Below are positions 8,153-17,241 of a stretch of 52,045 nt of DNA, one piece after another. Made by a program: the position numbers and the translations under genes. The DNA lies in assembly GCF_008905045.1 (NCBI RefSeq), contig NZ_VWMY01000069.1, positions 3,989 through 56,033 of the forward strand. Direction: 5' to 3'. The notes below the pieces were generated by a model that worked only from the letters and a program-made list of their open reading frames with translations, did no database searches and had not been told where the DNA came from. The stretch's first letter is position 1, and every line of letters starts with the position of its first letter. Source of the DNA: Streptomyces albicerus (GTDB taxonomy: Bacteria; Actinomycetota; Actinomycetes; Streptomycetales; Streptomycetaceae).

Positions 8153-9004
8153 GACGAGCTCGCCGGCATCGGCGAGCATCCGTGCGCTGTCCGGTTCCCG
8201 GCCGGTGAACAGTCGAAAGGCGTCGGCGGCCTGGAAGACGATCATGCCGAGACCGTTGAGGACGGTGCAACCGCGTGCGCTTGCGGTGCGCAGCAGCGCG
8301 GTTTCCAGCGGCCGGTAGACCACGTCGGCGACCCATAGGCGGGGGTGCAGCAGTTCGTCGGGAAGGGGCATTCCGGGGTGGGCGGCCATTCCGGTGGGGG
8401 TGGCGTGCAGGAGGCCGTCCGCACGGGCCAGTAACGCGGGGAGGAGGTCCGCGGTTTCCGCGGATGCGCGCCCTGCGCCGTAGTGCCGGTTCAGGGAGGC
8501 CGAGAGATGGGCTGCGCGGTGGGGGAGCACGTCGAGGACCGTGAGGTGTCCGGCGCCGCGGGCGAGTACCGCGTGGGCGACGGCTGCCCCGGCTCCTCCG
8601 GCGCCGAGCAACACCACCTGCTCCAGGCGGGCCTCGGGCAGTGTGCGGGCGAACGAGGCCGCGAACCCGGTGACGTCCGTGTTGTGGCCGGTCGCCCGCC
8701 CTTCCCCGAAGACGACGGTGTTGACCGCGCCGACCGCCTCGGCCTGCTCGGAGAGGGCATCGAGATGCTCGATGACGAGCTGCTTGCAAGGGTGGGTGAT
8801 GTTGAGGCCGGTGAAGCCCGTGTCCTGGGCGGCGTCCAACAGTTCACCCACCTTCTCGGGAGCGGTACCGAGAGTGTCGAGGTCGATCAGGCGGTAGAGG
8901 TAGCGCAGGCCGTGCCGGTCCGCCTCGCGTTCGTGGAGTGCGGGGCTGAGCGAGGTGCCTATGCCGGAGCCGATCAGGCCGATCAGATACGAGTCCTGGT
9001 CCAT
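8150..9004 (-). CDS. Shikimate/quinate dehydrogenase-like protein, 3' end cut by IS
   Basis: 284 residues of the AroE/QuiB family. The substrate site (IGSGIGTSLSPALHEREADR), the catalytic-Lys region (GFTGLNITHPCKQLVIEHLD), a Rossmann loop (VVLLGAGGAGAAVAHAV) and the C-terminal DVVYRPLETALL and GLGMIVFQAADAF motifs are all present. The catalytic core is therefore intact and the enzyme may still work. It oxidises or reduces shikimate, quinate or a related hydroxy acid with NAD(P). It is the last gene of a leftward operon with a Liv-type importer and two oxidative enzymes, which suggests a catabolic rather than biosynthetic role. An IS5-type element supplies the stop codon and separates about 40 C-terminal codons. 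Confidence 0.85.
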   Translation of the reverse strand: MDQDSYLIGLIGSGIGTSLSPALHEREADRHGLRYLYRLIDLDTLGTAPEKVGELLDAAQDTGFTGLNITHPCKQLVIEHLDALSEQAEAVGAVNTVVFGEGRATGHNTDVTGFAASFARTLPEARLEQVVLLGAGGAGAAVAHAVLARGAGHLTVLDVLPHRAAHLSASLNRHYGAGRASAETADLLPALLARADGLLHATPTGMAAHPGMPLPDELLHPRLWVADVVYRPLETALLRTASARGCTVLNGLGMIVFQAADAFRLFTGREPDSARMLADAGELV

Positions 9005-9029
9005 CGCCGCACTCCCTTCCGTAGACCAT

Positions 9030-9776
9030 TCACAGCCCGAGGTAGATCTGGCGCACCCGGATATCCCGGCTCAGCGCGTCGGAGGTGCCGGTCATGGCGA
9101 CGCTGCCGTTCTCCATGACCAGGCAGTGGCTGGTCGCGCCGAAGGTGAGTTTGGCGTTCTGCTCCACGAGGAGCAGGCTCATCCCCTCTTCGCGCAGCCG
9201 TTTCAGCGCGCTCAGGATCTCGCCGACGAGCTTGGGCGAGAGTCCCATGGACGGTTCGTCGAGCAGCAGGATGCGCGGCTTGGCCATCAGGGCGCGGCCG
9301 ATGGAGAGCATCTGCTGCTGTCCGCCGGAGAGCGCGCCGGCCAGTCGCTGGCTCATCTCGCCCAGTACCGGGAAAAGTTCGTGCACCTCGACCAGGGTGC
9401 CTCGGGTCTCGGCGTCCCAGCGGCGGGCGTACGCGCCGAGCAGCAGGTTCTTCTCCACGGTCAGGCCGGGGAACACATGCCGGCCCTCCGGTACGTAACC
9501 GATGCCGTGCCGCACCATGTCGCGGGCCCGCACGCGGGTCAGGTCGCGTTCGCCGAGCATGATGCGTCCGCCGCCGCGCGGGACCAGGCCCATCAGGGCC
9601 TTGAGCGTGGAGGTCTTGCCCGCACCGTTGGCGCCGATGATGCCCACCGATGCCCCGGGCTGCACGCTGAAGCTGATCGAACGGACCGCGCGGACTCCGC
9701 CGTAGTGCACGGACAGGTCGTCGACGGCGAGTGTGGCGGCGGTTTCGGTACGAGCGACACGGGGAGCGGGGAGCAT
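9030..9776 (-). CDS. livF: Branched-chain-type ABC transporter ATP-binding protein (LivF)
   Basis: About 248 residues with Walker A GANGAGKTS, signature LSGGQQQMLSIGRALM, Walker B RILLLDEPSMGLSP and H-loop VEQN, ending RQIYLGL as LivF proteins do. It hydrolyses ATP with the fused LivM-LivG protein to drive uptake at the membrane. ATG 9776 is used; a GTG at 9782 overlaps the TGA of the preceding gene (GTGA) and is an equally good start through translational coupling. The next gene, shikimate-dehydrogenase-like, follows 25 nt later in the same operon. Confidence 0.9.
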   Translation of the reverse strand: MLPAPRVARTETAATLAVDDLSVHYGGVRAVRSISFSVQPGASVGIIGANGAGKTSTLKALMGLVPRGGGRIMLGERDLTRVRARDMVRHGIGYVPEGRHVFPGLTVEKNLLLGAYARRWDAETRGTLVEVHELFPVLGEMSQRLAGALSGGQQQMLSIGRALMAKPRILLLDEPSMGLSPKLVGEILSALKRLREEGMSLLLVEQNAKLTFGATSHCLVMENGSVAMTGTSDALSRDIRVRQIYLGL

Positions 9777-9778
9777 CC

Positions 9779-11692
9779 TCACCGGGTTGCCTCCTTCGAA
9801 GCAGGTGCCTCGGTTGAAGCGGGTTCCTCGGCCGGAGCCGCAGGGGCCTGGGTCGGCGTCGGCGGCGGGGCCGGTTCCGGGCGCGGAACGTCGGCCATCG
9901 CGGAATCCCCGAGATACGCCTCGATCACCTCGGGAGCGGCGACCACCTCGGCGGGCGTGCCCTCCGCGATGACCCCGCCGCTGGAGAGCACCGTGACGTG
10001 CTCGCACAGCGACATGACCAGGCCCATGTTGTGCTCGATCAGGACGACCGTGGTGCCGCTGTCGCGGATGGAGCGCACGATGCGGGCGAGTTGCTGCACC
10101 TCTTCGCCGTTCAGCCCGGCGGCGGGCTCGTCGAGCAGCAGCAGCCGGGGCCGGGCGGCCATGGCGCGGGCGATCTCGATGCGCCGCTGGATGCCGTACG
10201 GGAGGGAGCCGGGGGAGGCCTCGGCGAAGTCGGCGAGGCCGAAGCGCTCCAGAAGGTCCTGGGCCTGGCGGCGCAGCTGCCGCTCGCGGCGTACGACACC
10301 GGGCTGCCACACCGCATACTGCCAGATGGTGTACGTCCGGGTGCGGTCGAGCGCGACGAGGATGTTCTCGCGGACCGTCAACTGGCCGAACAAACGCAGG
10401 TTCTGGAAGGTGCGGGCCACGCCGAGAAGGGAGAGCGCGTACGGCCGGGCGGTGGTGGTGTCGCGGCCGGCGAACCGCACCTGACCCGAACTGGCCCGGT
10501 AGAAGCCGCTGATCACGTTGAACAGGGTGGTCTTGCCTGAGCCGTTGGGCCCGACGATGCCGCGGATCTCGCCGGGCTCGACCGTGAGGGAGACATCATC
10601 CAGGGCACGCAACCCGCGGAAGTCCTTGGTGACGGACCGGATTTCAAGGAGGGGCTCGCCCGCGGCATCGGGTACCTCGACCGCCTCGTACGGCTGGAAG
10701 GGACGCAGCCGCGCACGGTCTTCCCCCTTCCCCCGTCGCCGACGGTTCACGAAGTCCCGTACCCGGCAGGGAATTCCGGCGAGTCCGGTCGGTGCGAAGA
10801 CGACCATGAGGACGACCACCACGCCGTATCCGAGCTGTGCGTACGTCGAGAAGTCGGAGAGCCACTCGCGGATCAGGGTCAGCCCGATCGCGCCGACCAC
10901 ACAGCCGACGAGGGAGCGCCGGCCACCGATGATGACCATGGCGAGCAGGATGAACATGTTGCCGATGGAGAAGGTCTCCGGGGCGACATAACGGATGAGG
11001 CCCGCGTACAGCACCCCGGCGAGGCCTCCGTACAGGCTGGCGAGCAGGAACGCGGTCATCCGCAGCAGCGGGATCTCCGCGCCCATCGCGCCCGCGGCCA
11101 GGGAGTCGTCGCGCATCGCGCGCAACCGTCGGCCCAGGGACGTACGGACGACGAAGAGTCCGAAGCCGAGGCCGAGCGCGCAGACCACCAACTCCAGGTA
11201 GTAGTAGAGGTATTCGCTGGACAGGTCGATGCCGGGCAGGGTGGGCAGCGGGATTCCGGAGATGCCGTCGGCGCCTCCGGTGATCGAGGCGTTGGTGATC
11301 CAGTTGATGAAGCCGAGTGCCAGGCCGAGCGTGACGATCCCCAGGTAGTGGGACTGCATGCGCAGGGCCGGTATGCCGACGAACAGGCCTGTGGCCACGG
11401 TCGCGAGCAGGGCGAGGATCGCCGCCGCCCAGAACCCGTAGCCGGAGTCGGTGGTCAGGATGGCGAGGGTGTACGCGCCGACGCCGAAGAACGCGACCTG
11501 GGCGAGGTTGATCTGCCCGGAGATGCCCATGGCCAGGCCCATGCCGATGGCCAACAGGGCATAGATGATCGCGATGTTGACGACATGGATGGAGTAGCTG
11601 CCCAGGCCGTACGGCAGCAGCCAGGCGGCCACTGCCAAGGCACCGAGTCCTCCGACACGGGTGACTGAGTGCCCTCCGACACGGAACTTCAC
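9779..11692 (-). CDS. livMG: Fused LivM permease-LivG ATPase
   Basis: 637 residues joining two normally separate subunits. Residues about 1-320 form a LivM-type permease with eight or more membrane helices and the GISGQINLAQVAFFGVGAY motif. Residues about 345-600 form a LivG-type ATPase with Walker A GPNGSGKTT, signature SLPYGIQRRIEIARAMA and Walker B RLLLLDEPAAGLN. A Pro/Ala-rich tail of about 35 residues follows. The GTG start overlaps the upstream livH stop (GTGA). LivM-LivG fusions are known in actinobacteria. Substrates of such systems include branched-chain amino acids, amides and aromatic or aliphatic acids. Confidence 0.9.
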   Translation of the reverse strand: MKFRVGGHSVTRVGGLGALAVAAWLLPYGLGSYSIHVVNIAIIYALLAIGMGLAMGISGQINLAQVAFFGVGAYTLAILTTDSGYGFWAAAILALLATVATGLFVGIPALRMQSHYLGIVTLGLALGFINWITNASITGGADGISGIPLPTLPGIDLSSEYLYYYLELVVCALGLGFGLFVVRTSLGRRLRAMRDDSLAAGAMGAEIPLLRMTAFLLASLYGGLAGVLYAGLIRYVAPETFSIGNMFILLAMVIIGGRRSLVGCVVGAIGLTLIREWLSDFSTYAQLGYGVVVVLMVVFAPTGLAGIPCRVRDFVNRRRRGKGEDRARLRPFQPYEAVEVPDAAGEPLLEIRSVTKDFRGLRALDDVSLTVEPGEIRGIVGPNGSGKTTLFNVISGFYRASSGQVRFAGRDTTTARPYALSLLGVARTFQNLRLFGQLTVRENILVALDRTRTYTIWQYAVWQPGVVRRERQLRRQAQDLLERFGLADFAEASPGSLPYGIQRRIEIARAMAARPRLLLLDEPAAGLNGEEVQQLARIVRSIRDSGTTVVLIEHNMGLVMSLCEHVTVLSSGGVIAEGTPAEVVAAPEVIEAYLGDSAMADVPRPEPAPPPTPTQAPAAPAEEPASTEAPASKEATR

Positions 11693-12558
11693 GCGCGGCT
11701 CACCGTCCTCTCGCCGAAGACGCCCATCGGGCGGATCATGATGGCGGCGGTGAAGACCAGGAAGGTCACGAGCACCGAGTAGCCCTGGAAGTGGCCGGCC
11801 GCGTAGGAGTCGAGGACGCCGATCGCGAGTCCGCCGACGACCGCTCCGGGGATGGAGCCGAAGCCGCCGAGCATCGCCGCGGCGAAGCCCTTGATGCCGA
11901 GTGCGCCGCCGAGTGAGGCGTCGACGTACAGCATGGGTCCGACGAGACCGCCGGCCAGGGCGGCGAGGCCCGCTCCGATGGAGAAGGCCAGGGCGTTGCT
12001 GCGGCCGACGTTGATGCCGACGGCGGTGGCCGCCTCGTGGTCCATGGCGACGGCCTGCATGGCCGCCCCGCGCTTGGTGCGCGCGAGGAACCAGGCGAGG
12101 CCGGTCACGGCGAGGGCCGCGACGGCCATCACCAGCAGGTCGTACGTGCGCACGCGCACCCCGAACAGGTCGAGCGGGGCCGCCTGGACGGGGGAGCGGA
12201 CCGCCCGTCCGGTGGTGCCCCAGATCAGGATGGCGACGGCCTGGAGGACGATGCCGAAGCCGATCGTGCCGATCAGCATCAGGTCGAAGTCCTTGTTCTC
12301 CAGCGGCCGCAGCACCCGCTCGATGACCAGACCGATCGCGGCGGTGACCGCGATGGCCACGAGCATGGCCACGGCGAAGGGCAGCTTGGAGGTCAGGTAG
12401 AAGGTGGAGGCCGCATACGCGCCGATCATGGCGATGTCGGCGTGGGCGAAGTTGACCAGGCCCATGGTGCGGTAGACCAGGGAGAACCCCATGGCGACCA
12501 GGGCGTAGACCGCTCCGAGGCTCAGGCCTCCGACGAGTGTCTGCAGTGTCTCTTGCAC
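11689..12558 (-). CDS. livH: Branched-chain-type ABC transporter permease (LivH)
   Basis: 289 residues of mostly hydrophobic sequence with about eight helices. The family motif GLSLGAVYALVAMGFSLVYR and TMGLVNFAHADIAMIGAYAA lie near the N-terminus, and GGFGSIPGAVVGGLAIGVLD is the cytoplasmic loop that meets the ATPase. It pairs with the LivM half of the next protein to form the membrane channel. It starts 17 nt after the binding-protein gene and overlaps the next gene by 4 nt. Confidence 0.9.
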   Translation of the reverse strand: MQETLQTLVGGLSLGAVYALVAMGFSLVYRTMGLVNFAHADIAMIGAYAASTFYLTSKLPFAVAMLVAIAVTAAIGLVIERVLRPLENKDFDLMLIGTIGFGIVLQAVAILIWGTTGRAVRSPVQAAPLDLFGVRVRTYDLLVMAVAALAVTGLAWFLARTKRGAAMQAVAMDHEAATAVGINVGRSNALAFSIGAGLAALAGGLVGPMLYVDASLGGALGIKGFAAAMLGGFGSIPGAVVGGLAIGVLDSYAAGHFQGYSVLVTFLVFTAAIMIRPMGVFGERTVSRA

Positions 12559-12575
12559 GTCAGCGCTCCTGTGGC

Positions 12576-13757
12576 CTACTGCTGCGGGACGAGTTTGCCG
12601 TCGCGGATGACGCCGATGGTGGTCTTGGTGATCCCGACCCCGGTCTCGTCGTACTGGAAGTCACCGAGCAGGCCCTGGTACCGGGTGGCGCGGATCGCGT
12701 CGGCGAGTTCCTCGCCGGTCGCACCGTTGCTGGTCTTGAGCGCGGTCAGCAGGATGTTCGCGCCGTCGTAGGCCTTGGCTCCGTGCAGCTCCGCCTCCTT
12801 GCCGTACGCGGCCTCGTAGGCGGCGGCGAACTTCTTCGTGGCGTCGCTGACGTCGTTGCTCAGATAGGGCGAGCTGACGATGGTGCCCTCGGCGGCGGCC
12901 TTGCCGGCGGTGTCGATAAAGACGGGGGTGCCCTGCGGCGCGGCGCCCGCGAAGGGGGCGGTGATGCCCAGGTCCCGGGCCTGCTTGACGATCAGCCCGG
13001 CCTCGACCTCCTCCGAGCCGATGAAGATCACCTCGGGCTTCTGGGCCCGGATCTTCGTCAGCGCGGCGCTGAAGTCCTTCTGGTCGGTGGTGACGACCTG
13101 GTCGGTGGAGGGGGCCACGCCGAGCCCCTTCACGGCCTTGAGGAAGGCGTCGTGCTCGCCCTTCCCGAAGGAGCCGTTGTTCGTGATCATGGCGATCTTC
13201 TTGTAGCCCTTGTCGTTCACCAGGTGCTGGGCGAGCGTCGAGTCGTAGGTGGTGCTGGTCGGCCCGTTGAGGAAGAGGTACGGGCTCTTCAGCGCGACCA
13301 GGCCGTCGGACTGGCCGGAGGTGATGTTCGGGATCTTCGCCTGCTGGAGCACCGGACCCATGGCGATGGTCACCGCGCTCTCCGCCGTGCCGATCATGGC
13401 GACGTACTTGTCACTGACCAGCCTGCGGGCGATGTTGGTGCCGGTGGTCGGGTCGCCCTGGTCGTCGAAGAGCTTCAGCTGGATCTTGCGGCCGTCGATG
13501 CCGCCCTTCTTGTTCCACTCGTCGACGGCGAGCTTGGCGCCCTTGTACTCCCAGTCGCCCAGTGAACTGAGCTGTCCGCTCTGCGCGTTGACCACGGCGA
13601 CCTTGATGGGTCCGGATGACGCCTTGGCATCGGAGTCCGCGGATTCGCCGGGTGCGCTGCACGCGGTGAGGGCGGCGGCGAGCGCGGCGGCCGTGCAGAG
13701 AGCGGCGCGAGTGGTGGTGCGGGTGGTGGCGCGTGGTCGTGGGGTGCTGCGGGTCAT
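12576..13757 (-). CDS. livJ: Substrate-binding lipoprotein of the Liv-type transporter
   Basis: 393 residues. A basic N-terminus and hydrophobic stretch end in the lipobox LTAC (Cys33), so it should be lipid-anchored outside the membrane. The mature part is a type I periplasmic-binding fold: IKVAVVNAQSGQLSSLGDWE, AKLAVDEWNKKGGIDGRKI, KLFDDQGDPTTGTNIARRLV and MITNNGSFGKGEHDAFLKAV. The order and motifs are those of LivJ/AmiC-like receptors for amino acids, amides or aromatic acids. The ligand cannot be deduced. ATG 13757 is chosen because it opens the signal peptide. Confidence 0.9.
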   Translation of the reverse strand: MTRSTPRPRATTRTTTRAALCTAAALAAALTACSAPGESADSDAKASSGPIKVAVVNAQSGQLSSLGDWEYKGAKLAVDEWNKKGGIDGRKIQLKLFDDQGDPTTGTNIARRLVSDKYVAMIGTAESAVTIAMGPVLQQAKIPNITSGQSDGLVALKSPYLFLNGPTSTTYDSTLAQHLVNDKGYKKIAMITNNGSFGKGEHDAFLKAVKGLGVAPSTDQVVTTDQKDFSAALTKIRAQKPEVIFIGSEEVEAGLIVKQARDLGITAPFAGAAPQGTPVFIDTAGKAAAEGTIVSSPYLSNDVSDATKKFAAAYEAAYGKEAELHGAKAYDGANILLTALKTSNGATGEELADAIRATRYQGLLGDFQYDETGVGITKTTIGVIRDGKLVPQQ

Positions 13758-13810
13758 GAGGTCACCTCGTTGTGAGCGGAAGGCGGGGAGTCGTAGGACG
13801 TCCGGAACGG

Positions 13811-15565
13811 TCAGTCGGCGAAGGACCCGCGGTAGATGTCCGTGATGTTCCAGTGGCCCGGTGTCGGCACGGGTTCGTTGACCATCGGTACGTCGATGAC
13901 GGCGGGCCTGCGCCGCGCGACCGCGTCGGCGAGGGCCTTGGACAGGTCGGCGGGGGCGGCGATGGTGTACCCGTCGGCGCCGCAGGACTGTCCGAGGGCC
14001 GCGAAGTCCGGGCTGTACGGCCGTCCTTCGGCGTCCGTGAACTCGCAGCCGTAGGACCGGCCGAACGACGAGGTCTGGAGGTCGGCGATGGTGCCGTGGG
14101 CCCGGTTGTTCATCACCACGAAGATGACGGGCAGGCCCTGTTCGACGGCCATCGGCACGGCGGGCAGCTGCGCGCTCATTCCGCCGTCGCCGACCAGCGC
14201 AACTACCGCGCGGTCCGGCTGGGCCATCTGCACACCGACTGCGGCGGCCGGGCCGAAGCCCATGGTGGAGGCTCCGCCGGGGGTGATGAACCGCCCGCCT
14301 TCGGGGAGTTCGTAGCACTGGGCGACGCCGTTCTTGTTCCAGCCGACGTCGGTGACGAGCACCGCATCGTTGGGCAGCGCCTCACGCAGGTCGGCGAGGA
14401 TGCGCTGCGGGCGCAGCGGGAAGTTGTCGCTGCGGCCGTCCTCGCGGGCGGTGTCGAATACGGTCCGGCGGGCGGCGGCGATGGTCTCGCGCAGCCCGGT
14501 GCGCACCAGCGGCTCGGGGTGGGCGAACCGTACGGACCGGCCGATGGCCCGTACCGCGTCGCCGACGTCCGCGACGGCACCGATCTCGACGGGGTAGTTG
14601 CGGCCGATCTCGGCGGGGTCGATGTCGATCTGGATGAGCTTGCTGGGCGGGCTGTGCTTGTCACCGAAGGTCCAGGTGTACGCCGGATTCCACGAACTGG
14701 CGTCGGTCTCCGCGAATCGGGTGGCCAGCGCGAGGACCACATCGGCGCCCCTGGTGTACTCGTGGGTGGTCTCCAGGCCCCAGAAGCCGGGCATGCCGAG
14801 CAGCAGCGGGTGGCTGTCGGGCAGGACGCCCTTGCCCATCAGGGAGTGGGCGAGCGGGATGTCGAGGTGCTCGGCGAGGGCCAACAGCGCCCGGCGGGCG
14901 GCCGGTTCACGCAGTCCGCCGCCGAAGTAGATCAGCGGTCGCTCGGCGCGCAGCAACGTCTCGGCGATGCGCTCGGCGGTGGCCCGGTCGAGACCAGGGG
15001 GCGTGGCGCAGCCGGGAAGCGGGTACTCACCGGCGTACTCCTCGACCCGCCGGTTGAACAGGTCCATCGGTACGCTGACGAGCACGGCCCCCGGCCGCCC
15101 GGAGGTGGCAGTCCAGAACGCCCGCTCTGTCGTACGGGCCAGATCCTGGACGCGGTGCACGGTCCAGGCGCGCTTGGTGAACGGCCGGTAGATCGCGCTC
15201 TGGTCGGCGTCCGCGTGGAGGTTGACCTCCTGGTGCGGGTGGCGGCCGGCGTAGTAGGAGGGGATGTCGCCGGAGATGACGATCAGCGGGATCGAGTCGA
15301 GGGCGGCGGTGGCCACCCCGGTGACCGCGTTCATCATGCCGGGGCCGACGTGGGTGAGCAGGACGCCGGGCTTTCCGGAGGCGCGGGCGTAGCCGTCGGC
15401 GGCGTGTGCGGCGGCCTGCTCGTGGCGGGCGATCACGAAGTCGATCGAGCTGGGGCCGAGTGCGTCGAGCAGGGCGATGTTGGTGTGGCCGCAGGTGCCG
15501 AAGACGTACTCGATTCCATACGACTCCAGTTGGCCGACCAGGGCTTCGGCGGCGGTCACGGTCAT
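13811..15565 (-). CDS. ThDP-dependent decarboxylase/carboligase (acetolactate synthase superfamily)
   Basis: 584 residues in the usual three domains. The N-terminal PYR domain has the activating Glu49 in ARHEQAAAHAADGYARA. A middle Rossmann-like domain spans about 200-340. The C-terminal PP domain has the ThDP motif beginning VALVGDGGMSAQLPAV and closing with VMNN. The cofactor and fold are certain; the reaction (2-oxo-acid decarboxylation, carboligation, or cleavage of an acyl-CoA or sulfonated aldehyde) is not. An aldehyde dehydrogenase gene overlaps its start by 4 nt, which suggests the ThDP enzyme releases an aldehyde for oxidation. A CoA-transferase nearby leaves an oxalyl-CoA-decarboxylase-like role possible but less likely from the motifs. 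Confidence 0.85.
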   Translation of the reverse strand: MTVTAAEALVGQLESYGIEYVFGTCGHTNIALLDALGPSSIDFVIARHEQAAAHAADGYARASGKPGVLLTHVGPGMMNAVTGVATAALDSIPLIVISGDIPSYYAGRHPHQEVNLHADADQSAIYRPFTKRAWTVHRVQDLARTTERAFWTATSGRPGAVLVSVPMDLFNRRVEEYAGEYPLPGCATPPGLDRATAERIAETLLRAERPLIYFGGGLREPAARRALLALAEHLDIPLAHSLMGKGVLPDSHPLLLGMPGFWGLETTHEYTRGADVVLALATRFAETDASSWNPAYTWTFGDKHSPPSKLIQIDIDPAEIGRNYPVEIGAVADVGDAVRAIGRSVRFAHPEPLVRTGLRETIAAARRTVFDTAREDGRSDNFPLRPQRILADLREALPNDAVLVTDVGWNKNGVAQCYELPEGGRFITPGGASTMGFGPAAAVGVQMAQPDRAVVALVGDGGMSAQLPAVPMAVEQGLPVIFVVMNNRAHGTIADLQTSSFGRSYGCEFTDAEGRPYSPDFAALGQSCGADGYTIAAPADLSKALADAVARRRPAVIDVPMVNEPVPTPGHWNITDIYRGSFAD

Positions 15566-17112
15566 GCGTCGGTCTCCCTGTCGGTGGAGGTCGTATCGGT
15601 GGACGTCGTATCCATGGCGGCTGCGTCGATGGCGGTCGTGTCGCCCCACACGGACAGCCCGCGCAGCATGAGGGTCTTGACGACCGTGTAGTCGTCGATC
15701 ATCGAGCGAGGTGTCTCGCGTCCGAAGCCGGAGTCCTTGACCCCGCCGAAGGGGACATGGTCGAGGCGGTAGTTGGAGCTGCCGCCGGCGATCAGCGCGC
15801 CGGTCTCCAGCTCGCGCCAGGCGGTCATGATGCGACCCATGTCGCGGGTGAACAGGCCGGCCTGCAAGCCGTAGCGGCTGGTGTTGCAGGCGTCGATGAC
15901 CGCGGCGAAGTCGTCGTACGGGAGCACCGCGACCAGCGCCCCGAAGACCTCGTGGACCACGACCGAGGCGTCCGGCGCCGGGTCCGCCACCACGGTGGGG
16001 GCGGCGGTGGCGCCGTCCCGGGTGCCACCGCGCAGCACCCGGGCGCCGGAGCCGGCGGCCTCGGCCGACCAGCGCACCACGCGTTCGGCGGCCTCCTCGT
16101 CGACCATCGCGCCCACGTCGGTGGCCGGGTCGAGCGGGTCGCCGACCTTCAGGGTGTCGACGGCGGCGGTGAAGGCATCGAGGAAGGCGTCGTAGCGGGA
16201 GCGGTGGACGTAGACGCGCTGGACGGAGATGCAGCTCTGGCCGGAGTTGCTGTATCCGGTGCGGGCGCACTCCTTCGCGGCCTGCGCGATGTCGGCGTCC
16301 TCGCAGACGATCGTGGCGGCGTTCCCGCCCAGTTCGAGGACCAGGCGCTTGGCCCCGGCCGCGCGGGCGACGGCCTGACCGGTCGCCGCACTGCCGGTGA
16401 AGCTGATGACGGCTACCTCGTCGGCCGCGCACAACAGCGCGCCCACCTCGGCGCCACCGTGCAGCAACTGCACCGCCTGCGGGGGCATGCCCGCCTCCAG
16501 GAGCAGCGCCACGATCGCGGCGGTGGCGGCCGGGGCCTGCGGTGGGGCCTTGACGAGTGTGGTGTTGCCCGCGGCGAAGGAGGCCCCGAGCTTGTGCGCC
16601 AGGAGGTTCGCAGGGGCGTTGAAGGGGGTGATGGCGAGGGCCACCCCGGCCGGTGCGCGGTAGGTGAAGGCGGTGTTGCCGATGCCGCGTTGCCAGCCCG
16701 CGACGGGCAGTGTCTCGCCGCCGATGTGACGCGCCTCCGAGGCGCACACCGCGAAGGTGTCCGCCACCCGGTCGATCTCGCCGAGGCCGTCCTTGAGCGG
16801 TTTGCCCAATTCCAGGGCGAGGAGGCGGGCCAGCCCCTCGCGGTGGGCCGAGGCGGCGCGGGATGCTCGGTCCAGGATGTCCGCGCGCAGAGCGGGGGCG
16901 AGCCCGGCCACTGTGCGGGCAGAGGAACGGGCGTAGGCGAGAGCACTGGCGATCTCGTCCCCGGTCGCCGTGGTCGTCCGACTGACAACTCGGCGCAGGT
17001 ACGGGCCTGTTCGGGTCACCGCGGGACCGTTGCCACCCCACTGGCCGGCGACGTAGGGAGGCGCTTCGGCCACTGCCGCGTCCGCTCCGGCCTTGAGAAG
17101 GGAATCGAGCAT
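15562..17112 (-). CDS. NAD(P)-dependent aldehyde dehydrogenase
   Basis: 516 residues of the ALDH superfamily, of the glyceraldehyde-3-phosphate (non-phosphorylating)/phenylacetaldehyde or sulfolactaldehyde-like type. Catalytic Cys294 lies in NSGQSCISVQRVYV and general-base Glu260 in LVLELGGNAA. Substrate and cofactor motifs FTGSAATGQAVARAAG and VFGALVAVLPYDDF are also present, as is the closing DHVPFGGVKDSGFGRETPR. It oxidises an aldehyde to the acid in the cytoplasm. It is the first gene of the leftward operon, divergent from the IclR gene, and its stop overlaps the ThDP enzyme's ATG (ATGA). A Thr/Asp-rich tail (TTSTDTTSTDRE) is unusual. Confidence 0.9.
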   Translation of the reverse strand: MLDSLLKAGADAAVAEAPPYVAGQWGGNGPAVTRTGPYLRRVVSRTTTATGDEIASALAYARSSARTVAGLAPALRADILDRASRAASAHREGLARLLALELGKPLKDGLGEIDRVADTFAVCASEARHIGGETLPVAGWQRGIGNTAFTYRAPAGVALAITPFNAPANLLAHKLGASFAAGNTTLVKAPPQAPAATAAIVALLLEAGMPPQAVQLLHGGAEVGALLCAADEVAVISFTGSAATGQAVARAAGAKRLVLELGGNAATIVCEDADIAQAAKECARTGYSNSGQSCISVQRVYVHRSRYDAFLDAFTAAVDTLKVGDPLDPATDVGAMVDEEAAERVVRWSAEAAGSGARVLRGGTRDGATAAPTVVADPAPDASVVVHEVFGALVAVLPYDDFAAVIDACNTSRYGLQAGLFTRDMGRIMTAWRELETGALIAGGSSNYRLDHVPFGGVKDSGFGRETPRSMIDDYTVVKTLMLRGLSVWGDTTAIDAAAMDTTSTDTTSTDRETDA

Positions 17113-17203
17113 GAGATCTCCCAGGAAACCGCTAAGTGGTACTGGTGGACTGCTCTGTGGGTCGGCGTGTAACGTACGGGCGCCAACTCGCGGTGGCAAG
17201 AGG

Positions 17204-17224
17204 GCCGTTCGAGGAAGTTTCGAA
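17204..17224. promoter_or_regulatory. Candidate IclR operator in the divergent promoter region
   Basis: An inverted repeat TTCGA-N7-TCGAA (17208-17224) lies in the 129-nt gap between the aldehyde dehydrogenase and iclR genes, just upstream of the iclR ribosome site. IclR proteins often bind such short dyads to control themselves and a divergent operon. Weak evidence from one dyad. Confidence 0.35.
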
Positions 17225-17241
17225 GCGGAGGGAGAAGGCGC

